Positions 1 to 5,654 of a stretch of 5,730 bases of DNA are shown piece after piece. The position numbers and the translations under genes were made by a program. The notes beneath the pieces were generated by a model, which did no database searches, was not told the origin of the DNA, and saw only the letters and a list, made by a program, of their open reading frames with translations. The stretch lies in NCBI GenBank assembly GCA_027293245.1, contig JAPUFZ010000165.1, positions 1 through 5,730 on the forward strand, given 5' to 3'. The first letter of the stretch is position 1. Each line of letters begins with the position of its first letter. The DNA comes from Gammaproteobacteria bacterium (GTDB taxonomy: Bacteria > Pseudomonadota > Gammaproteobacteria > GCA-001735895).

Positions 1-450
1 ATTACTGGGTTTCTGGCGTAGATCGTGACTCCGCGAAAGTGCCATAACTTCTTCATTTTGAATCATGTCCGCGAGCGAAATAGTAGTCAGGTAGTTCTGA
101 ATTTGTTCACTCAGTTCTTCCCATAATTGCTCGGTCAGGCAGGGCTCGAAGTTGGTCGAACCGGCCATACTATCCTTATTGGTGACGTTCATTTTTTCGT
201 CCACTGCATTGATGATATCTGCAATGCAGACATTTTCAGGCAAGTTTTCGAGGCTATAACCGCCACCCGGACCGCGTGTGCTAACCACCAGATTGTTGCG
301 TCTCATTTTCGCGAACAACTGTTCCAGATAAGACAGGGATATACCCTGGCGCACAGAGATATCAGCCAGTGAAACCGGACCCTGGTCAGAATGTAGGACC
401 ATATCCAGCAGTGAAGTTACCGCGTACCTGCTTTTCGTCGATAAACGCAT
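1..450 (-). CDS. IscR-like Rrf2 family transcriptional regulator lacking most cluster ligands (partial, runs off left edge)
   Basis: The 150 codons visible from the ATG at 450-448 stay open to the window edge, so the C-terminus is missing. The N-terminus MRLSTKSRYAVTSLLDM, the recognition-helix region ISLSYLEQLFAKMR (residues 37-50) and the wing RGPGGGY (59-65) are diagnostic of IscR, and the alignment I made from memory to E. coli IscR is gap-free to residue 110. IscR is a cytoplasmic winged-helix regulator of Fe-S cluster assembly genes that binds [2Fe-2S] through Cys92, Cys98, Cys104 and His107. Here those positions are Lys92, Ser98, Cys104 and Glu107, so only one ligand remains; an extra Cys lies at residue 75. 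Glu43, which tunes site choice in E. coli IscR, is kept. An iscS-type operon may follow beyond the edge, but this cannot be seen. The IscR-type call is firm; cluster loss is inferred. It could be a paralogue rather than the main IscR. Confidence 0.9.
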   Translation of the reverse strand, partial: MRLSTKSRYAVTSLLDMVLHSDQGPVSLADISVRQGISLSYLEQLFAKMRRNNLVVSTRGPGGGYSLENLPENVCIADIINAVDEKMNVTNKDSMAGSTNFEPCLTEQLWEELSEQIQNYLTTISLADMIQNEEVMALSRSHDLRQKPSN

Positions 451-482
451 ATTAATCAGTAAGTATGATGACAATTAGCCAA

Positions 483-510
483 AGTATACAATCCTGACTA
501 AAATGGTCAA
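483..510 (-). promoter_or_regulatory. sigma70 promoter of the iscR-like gene
   Basis: On the minus strand a -35 hexamer TTGACC (510-505) and a -10 hexamer TATACT (488-483) are separated by 16 bases, each matching consensus at five of six positions. Transcription would start near 476, giving a leader of about 26 bases to the ATG at 450. No convincing Shine-Dalgarno sequence is seen just before that ATG. The promoter lies in the 78-base gap after the histidine kinase stop codon, so the regulator gene probably has its own transcript rather than relying on read-through. Confidence 0.7.
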
Positions 511-514
511 CTAT
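490..514 (-). promoter_or_regulatory. IscR type 1-like operator overlapping the -35 element
   Basis: Read on the minus strand, the 25 bases contain arms ATAGTTGAC and TAGTCAGGAT around an AT-rich centre. Compared with the E. coli type 1 IscR consensus as I remember it (ATASYYGACT, RWWW, YAGTCRRSTAT), 22 of 25 positions agree. It covers the -35 hexamer and the spacer, a position suited to repression by occlusion, as in autorepression of E. coli iscR. In E. coli type 1 sites need cluster-bound IscR, which is at odds with the missing ligands in the gene it precedes. Confidence 0.65.
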
Positions 515-528
515 TAGCAGAGATTTAT

Positions 529-1851
529 TTAACCCGCATCAACCGATATCGGTAACCGCACTATCACCCTGGTGCCCTGGCCTGGACTGCTTTGAATTTC
601 TATCGCCCCAGCGTGGGCCTCAACGATCAATTTGCATAGATACAGCCCCAGCCCATAACCGCCGGTGCTGCGTTGTCGAGCGGTGTCGGCGCGGTAAAAT
701 GGCTCGGTGATATGTTCCAGGTCACTTGCATCGATACCCGGGCCGTGGTCAATCACTTCCATGATCAGGAAATCGGCTTGCCGCTGCAGTTTTATCTCAA
801 CCGGGATATCACTGCCGATTGAGTAACGACAGGCATTGTCGAGCAAATTTTTAACCAGTAGTTGAACCCGCAGCTGATCAAAATAACCAACCACGGGAAC
901 CATTTCCTGCCTGATACCGTCTTCGGCAAAATAATCCTTTAATACCTCATTAATGGTCTCGGCCATATCCAGCTTAACCCTGTTAAGTGGCGCGTGATTG
1001 GTATTCAGTCTTTCCGACTCAACAATAGTCGACACCAATGCTTCCATTTCCCTGACATCTTCAATCAACGACTTTCGCGTATCACTATCATCGAGCAACT
1101 CCAGGTTGACGCGCATACGGGTAATAGGAGATCGCAATTCATGACTAATGGCGAGTAACAGGCCAGCCTTGCTTTCCAGCATGGTTTTTATTTGTTGTGA
1201 CATCCTGTCGATACCCCGGGCCAACTGCGCCAGCTCATCCTCACCTCGAAGCTCGATCGCAGCGTCGAGTTCGCCTGCACCAATTTTACTCACTTGTTGT
1301 GAAATCCTGGCGATGGGTCGAAACATCCGTCGAATAACGGCATAGAGACCAAAAAGCGTTCCGCCCAGCAATATAAACAGGATCCAGTGGCGTTTGCGTG
1401 ATCCGGTGTGCAAGTCACTATCTACGACAAATAGATAACTAAATCCCTGTTTATCCACCATCACAAAAAAACTGTCGTGCTCGGCGCCTATATAATATTT
1501 TTGATAAGGCAGCGGCGCCCGTTCTAACTCGTGGGTACTGATCGACTGGATATTCGATTGCGATGACCAATCGGTTCCCGGGCCTTCGATGCGTATCTCG
1601 AACGGCAATTCGAAAGCCAGGGACCTGGCCTTCTCCAGGTCTGGTGGTGAACCAATATCGTCTACCACATACTCGATATAACGCGCCAGGTTTGGCAACA
1701 GGTCGTTTTTAAGGTGGGGTTTGATTCGGCTGGTGAAACTAATACTCAAAATGATGGCAACGATAACCATCGAAATCACAAAATAAAGCAACAGCCTGAA
1801 AATCAGGCTCTGGCGTTTAATCCGAAGATAGCGTCGCAGGCTGCTGAGCAT
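529..1851 (-). CDS. HAMP-domain sensor histidine kinase (CpxA/RstB-like)
   Basis: This 440-residue inner-membrane kinase has the CpxA/RstB plan. A first membrane segment spans about residues 17-38, a periplasmic sensor of about 115 residues follows (39-154), then a second membrane segment (155-173) and a HAMP linker (about 174-226). The dimerisation domain carries the phospho-accepting His237 in the box ISHELRSPITRMR. The ATPase domain has the N box NLLDNACRYS (Asn335, Asn339), G1 DHGPGID (368-374) and G2 GGYGLGLYLCK (397-407), so all catalytic boxes look intact. It should autophosphorylate and pass the phosphate to the response regulator encoded just upstream; the ATG overlaps that gene's stop in TAATG, implying translational coupling. 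The sensor domain has no motif I recognise, so the stimulus is unknown; the partner periplasmic gene suggests envelope or metal stress. Kinase call firm, Cpx-like subtype inferred. Confidence 0.93.
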   Translation of the reverse strand: MLSSLRRYLRIKRQSLIFRLLLYFVISMVIVAIILSISFTSRIKPHLKNDLLPNLARYIEYVVDDIGSPPDLEKARSLAFELPFEIRIEGPGTDWSSQSNIQSISTHELERAPLPYQKYYIGAEHDSFFVMVDKQGFSYLFVVDSDLHTGSRKRHWILFILLGGTLFGLYAVIRRMFRPIARISQQVSKIGAGELDAAIELRGEDELAQLARGIDRMSQQIKTMLESKAGLLLAISHELRSPITRMRVNLELLDDSDTRKSLIEDVREMEALVSTIVESERLNTNHAPLNRVKLDMAETINEVLKDYFAEDGIRQEMVPVVGYFDQLRVQLLVKNLLDNACRYSIGSDIPVEIKLQRQADFLIMEVIDHGPGIDASDLEHITEPFYRADTARQRSTGGYGLGLYLCKLIVEAHAGAIEIQSSPGQGTRVIVRLPISVDAG

Positions 1852-2516
1852 TATCGGCTAACAAACTGGTAGCCGGCACCACGAACCGTCCTGATTAGCT
1901 CCGGTCGCTGCAACTTGTGGCGTAAACGACTGACCAGCACGTCGATGGCCCGGCTGTATAGATTTGCGTCGACGCCCCTGAGTTCGTTCATGATATCGTC
2001 GCGACTGAAAACCCGGTTCTGGTTTTGAATTAATAATGCCAGCAAACTAAATTCGGTTGAGGTGACATCGACGCTCCTGCCATTTTTCTCGACCAGTTTT
2101 TTAATCAGGTCAATCCGGATATCCCCGATCTCGAACTGCTCGCGATGACTGGATTCTTTACTACGCTTCAAAATATTCTGGATACGGGCCACCAGTTCAC
2201 GTGGCTCGAAGGGCTTGGGCAGGTAATCATCTGCTCCGAGCTCCAGCCCGACCACGCGGTCCATTACCTCTCCCCTGGCGGTCAGCATGATAATAGGAAT
2301 ATCACTGAACTGACGAATTCTGCGACAGGTCTCAAAACCATCAATCCCCGGTAACATGACATCGAGCACTACCAGTTCGAACCTCTCGGTTCGAAGTCGA
2401 TCGATGGCTTCCAGGGGCCTGGTTTCATTTTCAAGATGGAGATCGAACCTGGAAAAATAAACCTGCAGGGGCTCTGCAAGTTTTTCGTCATCATCGATTA
2501 ATAATAGCTTTCTCAT
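1851..2516 (-). CDS. OmpR/PhoB-family response regulator (CpxR/RstA-like)
   Basis: The 221-residue protein has an N-terminal receiver domain and a C-terminal winged-helix DNA-binding domain. Receiver residues are complete: the acidic cluster Asp8-Asp9-Asp10, phospho-acceptor Asp52 in LDVMLPG, Thr79 and Lys101 in LPKPF. The stretch LTARGEVMDRVVGLELGADDYLPKPF (78-103) closely resembles CpxR. The output domain (about 125-221) carries STEFSLLALL, the recognition-helix region SRAIDVLVSRLRHKL and the wing VRGAGYQFVS typical of OmpR/PhoB proteins. It should act as a cytoplasmic transcription factor controlled by the kinase, whose ATG overlaps this gene's TAA by one base. A likely target is the GTAA-type repeat array upstream of the neighbouring periplasmic gene. 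In E. coli cpxP is divergent from cpxRA, whereas here all three genes point the same way. Assignment to CpxR rather than RstA is not settled. Confidence 0.93.
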   Translation of the reverse strand: MRKLLLIDDDEKLAEPLQVYFSRFDLHLENETRPLEAIDRLRTERFELVVLDVMLPGIDGFETCRRIRQFSDIPIIMLTARGEVMDRVVGLELGADDYLPKPFEPRELVARIQNILKRSKESSHREQFEIGDIRIDLIKKLVEKNGRSVDVTSTEFSLLALLIQNQNRVFSRDDIMNELRGVDANLYSRAIDVLVSRLRHKLQRPELIRTVRGAGYQFVSR

Positions 2517-2555
2517 TTATCTCAGGCTCGGAATACACCAGGGTTATCCTCAATC

Positions 2556-2564
2556 ATAATAGCA
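2556..2564 (-). promoter_or_regulatory. candidate extended -10 promoter for the regulator-kinase pair
   Basis: On the minus strand the nonamer TGCTATTAT (2564-2556) is an extended -10 with five of six matches in the hexamer; no good -35 is seen at 16-18 bases. Transcription would begin near 2549, leaving about 32 bases before the regulator ATG. It directly abuts the hairpin at 2562-2598 and would let the regulator and kinase be made at a basal level when the transcript from the periplasmic gene is stopped there. Confidence 0.35.
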
Positions 2565-2598
2565 AAAAGCAACTCCAGACAGTCGAAGTTGCTTTTGC
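2562..2598 (-). terminator. hairpin between the CpxP-like gene and the response regulator (probable terminator or attenuator)
   Basis: The arms GCAAAAAGCAACT (2562-2574) and AGTTGCTTTTGC (2587-2598) are complementary with one bulged base and enclose a 12-base loop. Read on the minus strand, the descending arm is AGTTGCTTTTT, so the U-tract lies inside and at the end of the stem, as in many intrinsic terminators; the stem is only moderately GC-rich. It starts 22 bases after the TAG of the periplasmic gene (2620-2622). It could end most transcripts there so that the periplasmic protein exceeds the regulator and kinase, or act as an mRNA-stabilising hairpin. No gene faces it on the plus strand. 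Confidence 0.6.
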
Positions 2599-2619
2599 CA
2601 GGCTAACCACCGAGAAAAT

Positions 2620-3078
2620 CTAATTGTGATTGCGCTCGTGATGTTGGCGCGTGTGATCACCAAAGTGTTCACTCAGCGCAATCTTTTGTTCACTGTCAAG
2701 CGAATCAAGAAAGCCGGCCAGTGAGGCGATGATCCCGGGTGCTTTTGCGTTGATCATTGCGGTCTTTTGCTGAATCATTTGTAAAGCCCTGGCCTGATCC
2801 AGTGTCGGTTCAGACAACAGCTGTTGAAGCGATTCCATATGCGTCTTTCGGTCCGACCGAACATCGCTCATTACCTGTATTAGATTGGCTGACAGGGCGC
2901 GCAAGTTTCCCTGTTGCATCGCGTTCAGTTCCAGTTTCTGAGTAATTTTCTCTGTCACGTACTCTGCCTTGTCCTCGGGACTCATTCTCCATGCTGTGTG
3001 CGCGCCATAGGCGAATACACCCGAGGTTACACCAAGCGCCAAAATAGCGACCGTTATGATCTTTGTCGATTTTTTCAT
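2620..3078 (-). CDS. Spy/CpxP-family periplasmic protein with histidine-rich C-terminus
   Basis: This 152-residue protein begins with a signal peptide: MKKSTK, a hydrophobic core, and a likely cleavage after VFA (residue 23). The mature part is predicted to be nearly all helical, like Spy, CpxP and ZraP, which act as periplasmic chaperones, metal-responsive proteins or kinase inhibitors. The two family LTxxQ motifs appear in degenerate form, LNAMQ (51-55) and LDSEQ (127-131). The tail from residue 138 holds five histidines in 14 residues and there is no cysteine, suggesting metal binding by histidines, though this is inference. A Shine-Dalgarno AGGA lies about six bases before the ATG. It is codirectional with the regulator and kinase genes, separated by 103 bases and a hairpin, and has a likely regulator-binding array upstream. 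A role as feedback inhibitor or accessory sensor of the kinase is likely by analogy. Family call fairly firm, function inferred. Confidence 0.82.
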   Translation of the reverse strand: MKKSTKIITVAILALGVTSGVFAYGAHTAWRMSPEDKAEYVTEKITQKLELNAMQQGNLRALSANLIQVMSDVRSDRKTHMESLQQLLSEPTLDQARALQMIQQKTAMINAKAPGIIASLAGFLDSLDSEQKIALSEHFGDHTRQHHERNHN

Positions 3079-3112
3079 TTCCTGCTCCAGGATTTAGTTA
3101 GTAACGATCGTA

Positions 3113-3118
3113 AGAATA
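3113..3118 (-). promoter_or_regulatory. candidate -10 element of the CpxP-like gene
   Basis: On the minus strand TATTCT (3118-3113) matches the -10 consensus at four of six positions, with no good -35 at 16-18 bases, as expected of an activator-dependent promoter. Transcription would start near 3106, placing the repeat array at 3151-3175 at about -45 to -69. TATAGG (3124-3119) is an alternative. Low certainty. Confidence 0.3.
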
Positions 3119-3150
3119 CCTATAGACGCCGCGGCAAGCTTTTCAGTCAG

Positions 3151-3175
3151 GTAAGGTATTGTAACAATTTGTAAC
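3151..3175 (-). repeat. three tandem GTAA(C/G) half-sites on a 10-base period, candidate response-regulator operator
   Basis: On the plus strand GTAAG (3151-3155), GTAAC (3161-3165) and GTAAC (3171-3175) recur exactly every 10 bases. This is the layout of OmpR-family operators, in which dimers bind direct repeats on one helix face; the E. coli CpxR box is two GTAAA units about five bases apart. On the minus strand the segment TACAAATTGTTACA also agrees with the RstA box (TACATNTNGTTACA, from memory) at all but one defined position. It lies 73-97 bases before the start codon of the CpxP-like gene and is the best candidate for control by the adjacent regulator. A further GTAAC/GTAAG pair lies at 3101-3114. 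Confidence 0.55.
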
Positions 3176-3184
3176 TGCCGGAAT

Positions 3185-3201
3185 TTTACCAGGGCGGTAA
3201 A
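3185..3201 (-). other. short inverted repeat after trmJ
   Basis: TTTACC (3185-3190) and GGTAAA (3196-3201) form a six-base stem with a five-base loop, 34 bases past the trmJ stop. On the minus strand no U-tract follows and only two of six pairs are GC, so it is at best a weak terminator. It could also contribute a fourth GTAA-type half-site (3197-3201) near the upstream repeat array. Confidence 0.3.
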
Positions 3202-3234
3202 TTAGACCGTTTTACTGAGTCTCAAATACGGCGA

Positions 3235-3966
3235 TTACTCGGACCTGGACCTGTACTTTTCCACTGAGCTGAGGATACCGCGTAAAATATTGACTTCGCT
3301 CCTGGTCATTTCAAGCCGTTGATATAGACGCCGCAATCTTTGCATCAGCAAACCAGGATTTTCAGTATCGAGAAATTGTGTGGTCGTCAGTACCTGCTCG
3401 AGGTGTCGAAAATAACCTTCGATTTCATGGCTGGTAGCCGCGCATTCCCGGGCAATTGCCTGCCGGTCTTCAACCGGGTTCGCGTTCATCTTGAATATCT
3501 CGTAACACAACACCTGAATCGCAGCGGCAACGTTGAGCGAACTGAATTCGGGGTTGGCTGGAATATTGACCATGTAATGGCAAAGCTGCAATTCTGCATT
3601 GGTTAATCCTGAATGTTCGCGCCCAAATACCAGCGCAACTCGAGTTTGTGCGTCCAGTTCACGAATTTTTTCCGCTGTTTGCTGCGGTGTCACTTCCGGC
3701 CAGGGTAAAGATCGTATGCGCGCACTCGAGGCAATCACCAGGCTGCATTCTCTTACTGCCTCCTGCAGGCTCGCAGTAGTACGCCTGTTGTCCAGAATCG
3801 CGCTGGCTCCCGAGGCACGTGCATAGGCAATCTCGCCTATCGGGCACTTCGGTTCTACCAGTACAAGACTGGAAACGCTCATATTGTGCATTGCCCTGGC
3901 GGCCGCACCGATATTACCCGGGTGGGTCGTCCCTACCATAACTATGTCAATATTCGCTAGATTCAC
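3235..3966 (-). CDS. trmJ: tRNA (cytidine/uridine-2'-O-)-methyltransferase TrmJ
   Basis: TrmJ is a cytoplasmic SPOUT-class enzyme that uses S-adenosylmethionine to methylate the 2'-hydroxyl of nucleotide 32 in certain tRNA anticodon loops. The 243-residue product, close to the E. coli length, has the three conserved blocks: HPGNIGAAARAM (15-26, with Asn18 and Arg24), LVFGREHSGLTNAEL (112-126) and IPANPEFSSLNVAAAIQVLCYE (135-156). The C-terminal extension with NPGLLMQRLRRLYQR and NILRGILSSVE is also TrmJ-like. The start is GTG (3966-3964); its N-terminus NLANIDIVMV lines up with the E. coli LQNIRIVLV, and no better upstream start is seen. The Shine-Dalgarno sequence is weak. It is divergent from suhB across 135 bases, as in E. 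coli, and is followed by the sensory module, where related genomes usually have cysE or iscR. Confidence 0.95.
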   Translation of the reverse strand: MNLANIDIVMVGTTHPGNIGAAARAMHNMSVSSLVLVEPKCPIGEIAYARASGASAILDNRRTTASLQEAVRECSLVIASSARIRSLPWPEVTPQQTAEKIRELDAQTRVALVFGREHSGLTNAELQLCHYMVNIPANPEFSSLNVAAAIQVLCYEIFKMNANPVEDRQAIARECAATSHEIEGYFRHLEQVLTTTQFLDTENPGLLMQRLRRLYQRLEMTRSEVNILRGILSSVEKYRSRSE

Positions 3967-4057
3967 AGCAGCTAGGATATCCGTAAGTGGCCAGGCTGAC
4001 CACTGAAAACGAACTCCCGTTTTAAGCTATCTAATTCTGGTTTAATCGAGGGCTGTT

Positions 4058-4066
4058 TGCTAGACT
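4058..4066 (+). promoter_or_regulatory. candidate extended -10 promoter of suhB
   Basis: TGCTAGACT at 4058-4066 is an extended -10 with four of six matches in the hexamer; no good -35 lies 16-18 bases upstream. Transcription would start near 4072, leaving a leader of about 30 bases before the ATG at 4102. It lies in the 135-base gap shared with the divergent trmJ, for which I found no clear promoter. Confidence 0.35.
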
Positions 4067-4101
4067 GCGCGCCACGATTGACCCCACCGGACAGCTACAC
4101 C

Positions 4102-4899
4102 ATGCAACCCATGTTGAATATTGCAATTCGAGCCGCGCGAAGTGCAGGTGATCATATTGTCCGTAAAATGAACAAGTTATCGGACCTTCAGATCGAGGTT
4201 AAAGGCCCTAACGATTTTGTCAGCGAAGTGGATCGGCAGGCCGAAGAGAAAGTGATCGAGACCCTGCTGAGTTCATATCCTGAGCACGGCATACTCGCCG
4301 AAGAGTCAGGCGAAATTAAAGGCGGTGAAGATTATCGATGGATAATCGATCCGCTCGATGGCACCACCAATTATTTGCACGGGTTTCCGCATTTTGCGGT
4401 ATCCATCGCTTGCCAGCACAAAGACCGTCTCGAGCATGCCGTTATCTATGACCCGATCAAACAGGAAATTTTTGCCGCCAGTCGTGGCGACGGTGCGATA
4501 TTAAACAATAAACGAATTCGAGTCAGCCGGATCAAGTCAACTCAGGGCGCCCTGCTCGGCACTGGCTTTCCATTCAAAAATCACGATCAGCTGGATGAAT
4601 TTGTGAAGATTTTTAGTGAATTTTTTTCCACGGCAGTCGACATACGGCGTGCCGGATCGGCGGCGCTCGATCTCGCCTATGTCGCGGCAGGCCGACTCGA
4701 CGGATTCTGGGAATCCGGACTCAAGCCCTGGGATATTGCCGCCGGCGCCCTCATCGTGCGCGAAGCCGGAGGCATCACTACCGATTACGAGGGTAACGAT
4801 AAATATCTTGAACTGGGTCAGGTCGTCTCCGGCAACCCAAAAATTATGAGTGAAATGCTGCGCAAAATTCAGCAGTGCCGGTTACCAATGAAGGTTTAG
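4102..4899 (+). CDS. suhB: inositol-1-monophosphatase family protein SuhB
   Basis: SuhB hydrolyses inositol monophosphates with magnesium; in E. coli it also joins the Nus-factor complex that prevents termination during rRNA transcription. The 265-residue product shows the family motifs: metal ligands Glu67/Glu68 in LAEESGE, Asp83 and Asp86 in IDPLDGTTN (82-90), and Asp211 in the C-terminal motif WDIAAGALIVREAGG (210-224). IRRAGSAALDLAYVAAGRLDG (181-201) is almost the same as in E. coli. The start chosen is the ATG at 4102, giving MQPMLNIAIRAAR, which matches E. coli MHPMLNIAVRAAR; the upstream in-frame ATG at 4057 would add 15 unrelated residues and begins before the likely promoter. The gene is divergent from trmJ and convergent with lexA, with 95 bases between stop codons and no clear terminator there. 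Confidence 0.96.
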   Translation: MQPMLNIAIRAARSAGDHIVRKMNKLSDLQIEVKGPNDFVSEVDRQAEEKVIETLLSSYPEHGILAEESGEIKGGEDYRWIIDPLDGTTNYLHGFPHFAVSIACQHKDRLEHAVIYDPIKQEIFAASRGDGAILNNKRIRVSRIKSTQGALLGTGFPFKNHDQLDEFVKIFSEFFSTAVDIRRAGSAALDLAYVAAGRLDGFWESGLKPWDIAAGALIVREAGGITTDYEGNDKYLELGQVVSGNPKIMSEMLRKIQQCRLPMKV

Positions 4900-4994
4900 A
4901 ACAGCACTAATACAAATCGCGTTTCATTTCTCATCTTGTATAGAAAGTATTCGATTTAGCGACTGATTTCGGTTGCTGTGGAATTTAAAAAGAA

Positions 4995-5594
4995 TTAGCG
5001 ATAACTCCGCATCTGACCGACCAGGATACCGTGAATATTGACCCGTTCCGCGGCATAAACCATGGTCTCCATATCAGCATTTTCCGGAATTAACGCAACC
5101 TCCCACTGACTGGTACGTTTGAATCGCTTCAGCGTGGCCTCGACCTTGTCGATCATCGCGACGACAATATCGCCATCGTTAGCGACAGGTTGTTTTTTAA
5201 TAATGACATAGTCGTTGTCCAGAATTCCGACATCCATCATCGAATCACCACTGACCCGCAGGGCGAACAATTCGGGACCCATGAACATTTCCGCCAGGTT
5301 AAGTTCCTGAATATCTTCAATCGCTTCGATCGGCAAGCCAGCCGCAATCTTACCCACCAGCGGTATCGTCGGCGGGCTCACCAGGGGCAATTCAACCAGG
5401 CTCATGCCACGCGCATTACCTTTTTCTCGATCAATATAACCCTTCACTTCCAGGGACTGGACATAGCGATGTACCGTACCCTGCGAATTAACCCCGATCG
5501 CCAGGCCGATTTCCCTGAACTTCGGCGCATAGCCATATTGCGCCAGGTAATGGCGGATGAATTGCAGCGTATTGTGTTCCTGTGTAGTCAGCAT
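4995..5594 (-). CDS. lexA: LexA-type self-cleaving SOS repressor
   Basis: LexA represses DNA-damage genes until RecA filaments trigger its self-cleavage. The 199-residue product has an N-terminal winged-helix domain (about 1-68) and an S24 peptidase-like C-terminal domain. The cleavage site is Ala85-Gly86 in VGKIAAGLPIEA; the catalytic pair is Ser118 in SGDSMMDVGI and Lys156 in ATLKRFKR, so autocleavage should work. The DNA-binding part differs from E. coli LexA: REIGLAIGVNSQGTVHRYVQSLEVKGYI (28-54) replaces the usual [22 protein letters not shown] region, resembling the second LexA type found in some gammaproteobacteria, so a different operator is expected. A ribosome-binding AGG lies about seven bases before the ATG. 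It is a single-gene unit in this window: no imuA- or sulA-type gene follows and the next gene is convergent suhB. The LexA-family call is firm; whether it is the main SOS repressor or a second copy cannot be told. Confidence 0.93.
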   Translation of the reverse strand: MLTTQEHNTLQFIRHYLAQYGYAPKFREIGLAIGVNSQGTVHRYVQSLEVKGYIDREKGNARGMSLVELPLVSPPTIPLVGKIAAGLPIEAIEDIQELNLAEMFMGPELFALRVSGDSMMDVGILDNDYVIIKKQPVANDGDIVVAMIDKVEATLKRFKRTSQWEVALIPENADMETMVYAAERVNIHGILVGQMRSYR

Positions 5595-5612
5595 ATGGCA
5601 CCTGTTGATTTA

Positions 5613-5654
5613 TTCTCACTATCTTCTCACTGAGTGTAGAGAATAAAATGAGAA
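5613..5654 (-). promoter_or_regulatory. four-half-site symmetric operator candidate at the lexA promoter
   Basis: On the plus strand TTCTC occurs at 5613-5617 and 5624-5628, and its complement GAGAA at 5639-5643 and 5650-5654. Within each pair the spacing is 11 bases, and both pairs are symmetric about the same point (5633.5), forming two nested palindromes. The centre falls on the lexA -10 hexamer and the array reaches up to the -35 element, which suits repression. No CTGT-N8-ACAG SOS box is seen. It is likely the autoregulatory LexA operator, by position and symmetry. Confidence 0.6.

Noticed and set aside
127..372. Plus-strand open frame of 81 codons opposite the iscR-like gene
   Set aside because: It is antisense to a clear IscR-type coding region with no supporting start signal; a shadow frame.
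4057..4101. Upstream ATG extending suhB by 15 residues
   Set aside because: The added residues match nothing at the SuhB N-terminus, the start at 4102 aligns with E. coli SuhB, and the upstream ATG precedes the likely transcription start.
3967..4101. Riboswitch or structured leader in the trmJ-suhB divergent gap
   Set aside because: The gap is only 135 bases, the short pairings seen (for example the GGCCAGGCTGACC region) are within chance, and no known riboswitch core is recognisable.
4900..4994. Terminator between convergent suhB and lexA
   Set aside because: The only complementary pair noticed, ACAGCA near 4901 and TGCTGT near 4974, is six bases with a loop of almost 70, and no U-tract follows. 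Not enough to call.
5190..5633. Plus-strand open frame of 147 codons opposite lexA
   Set aside because: It lies almost wholly antisense to a strongly supported lexA, has no recognisable domain, and its composition fits a shadow frame.
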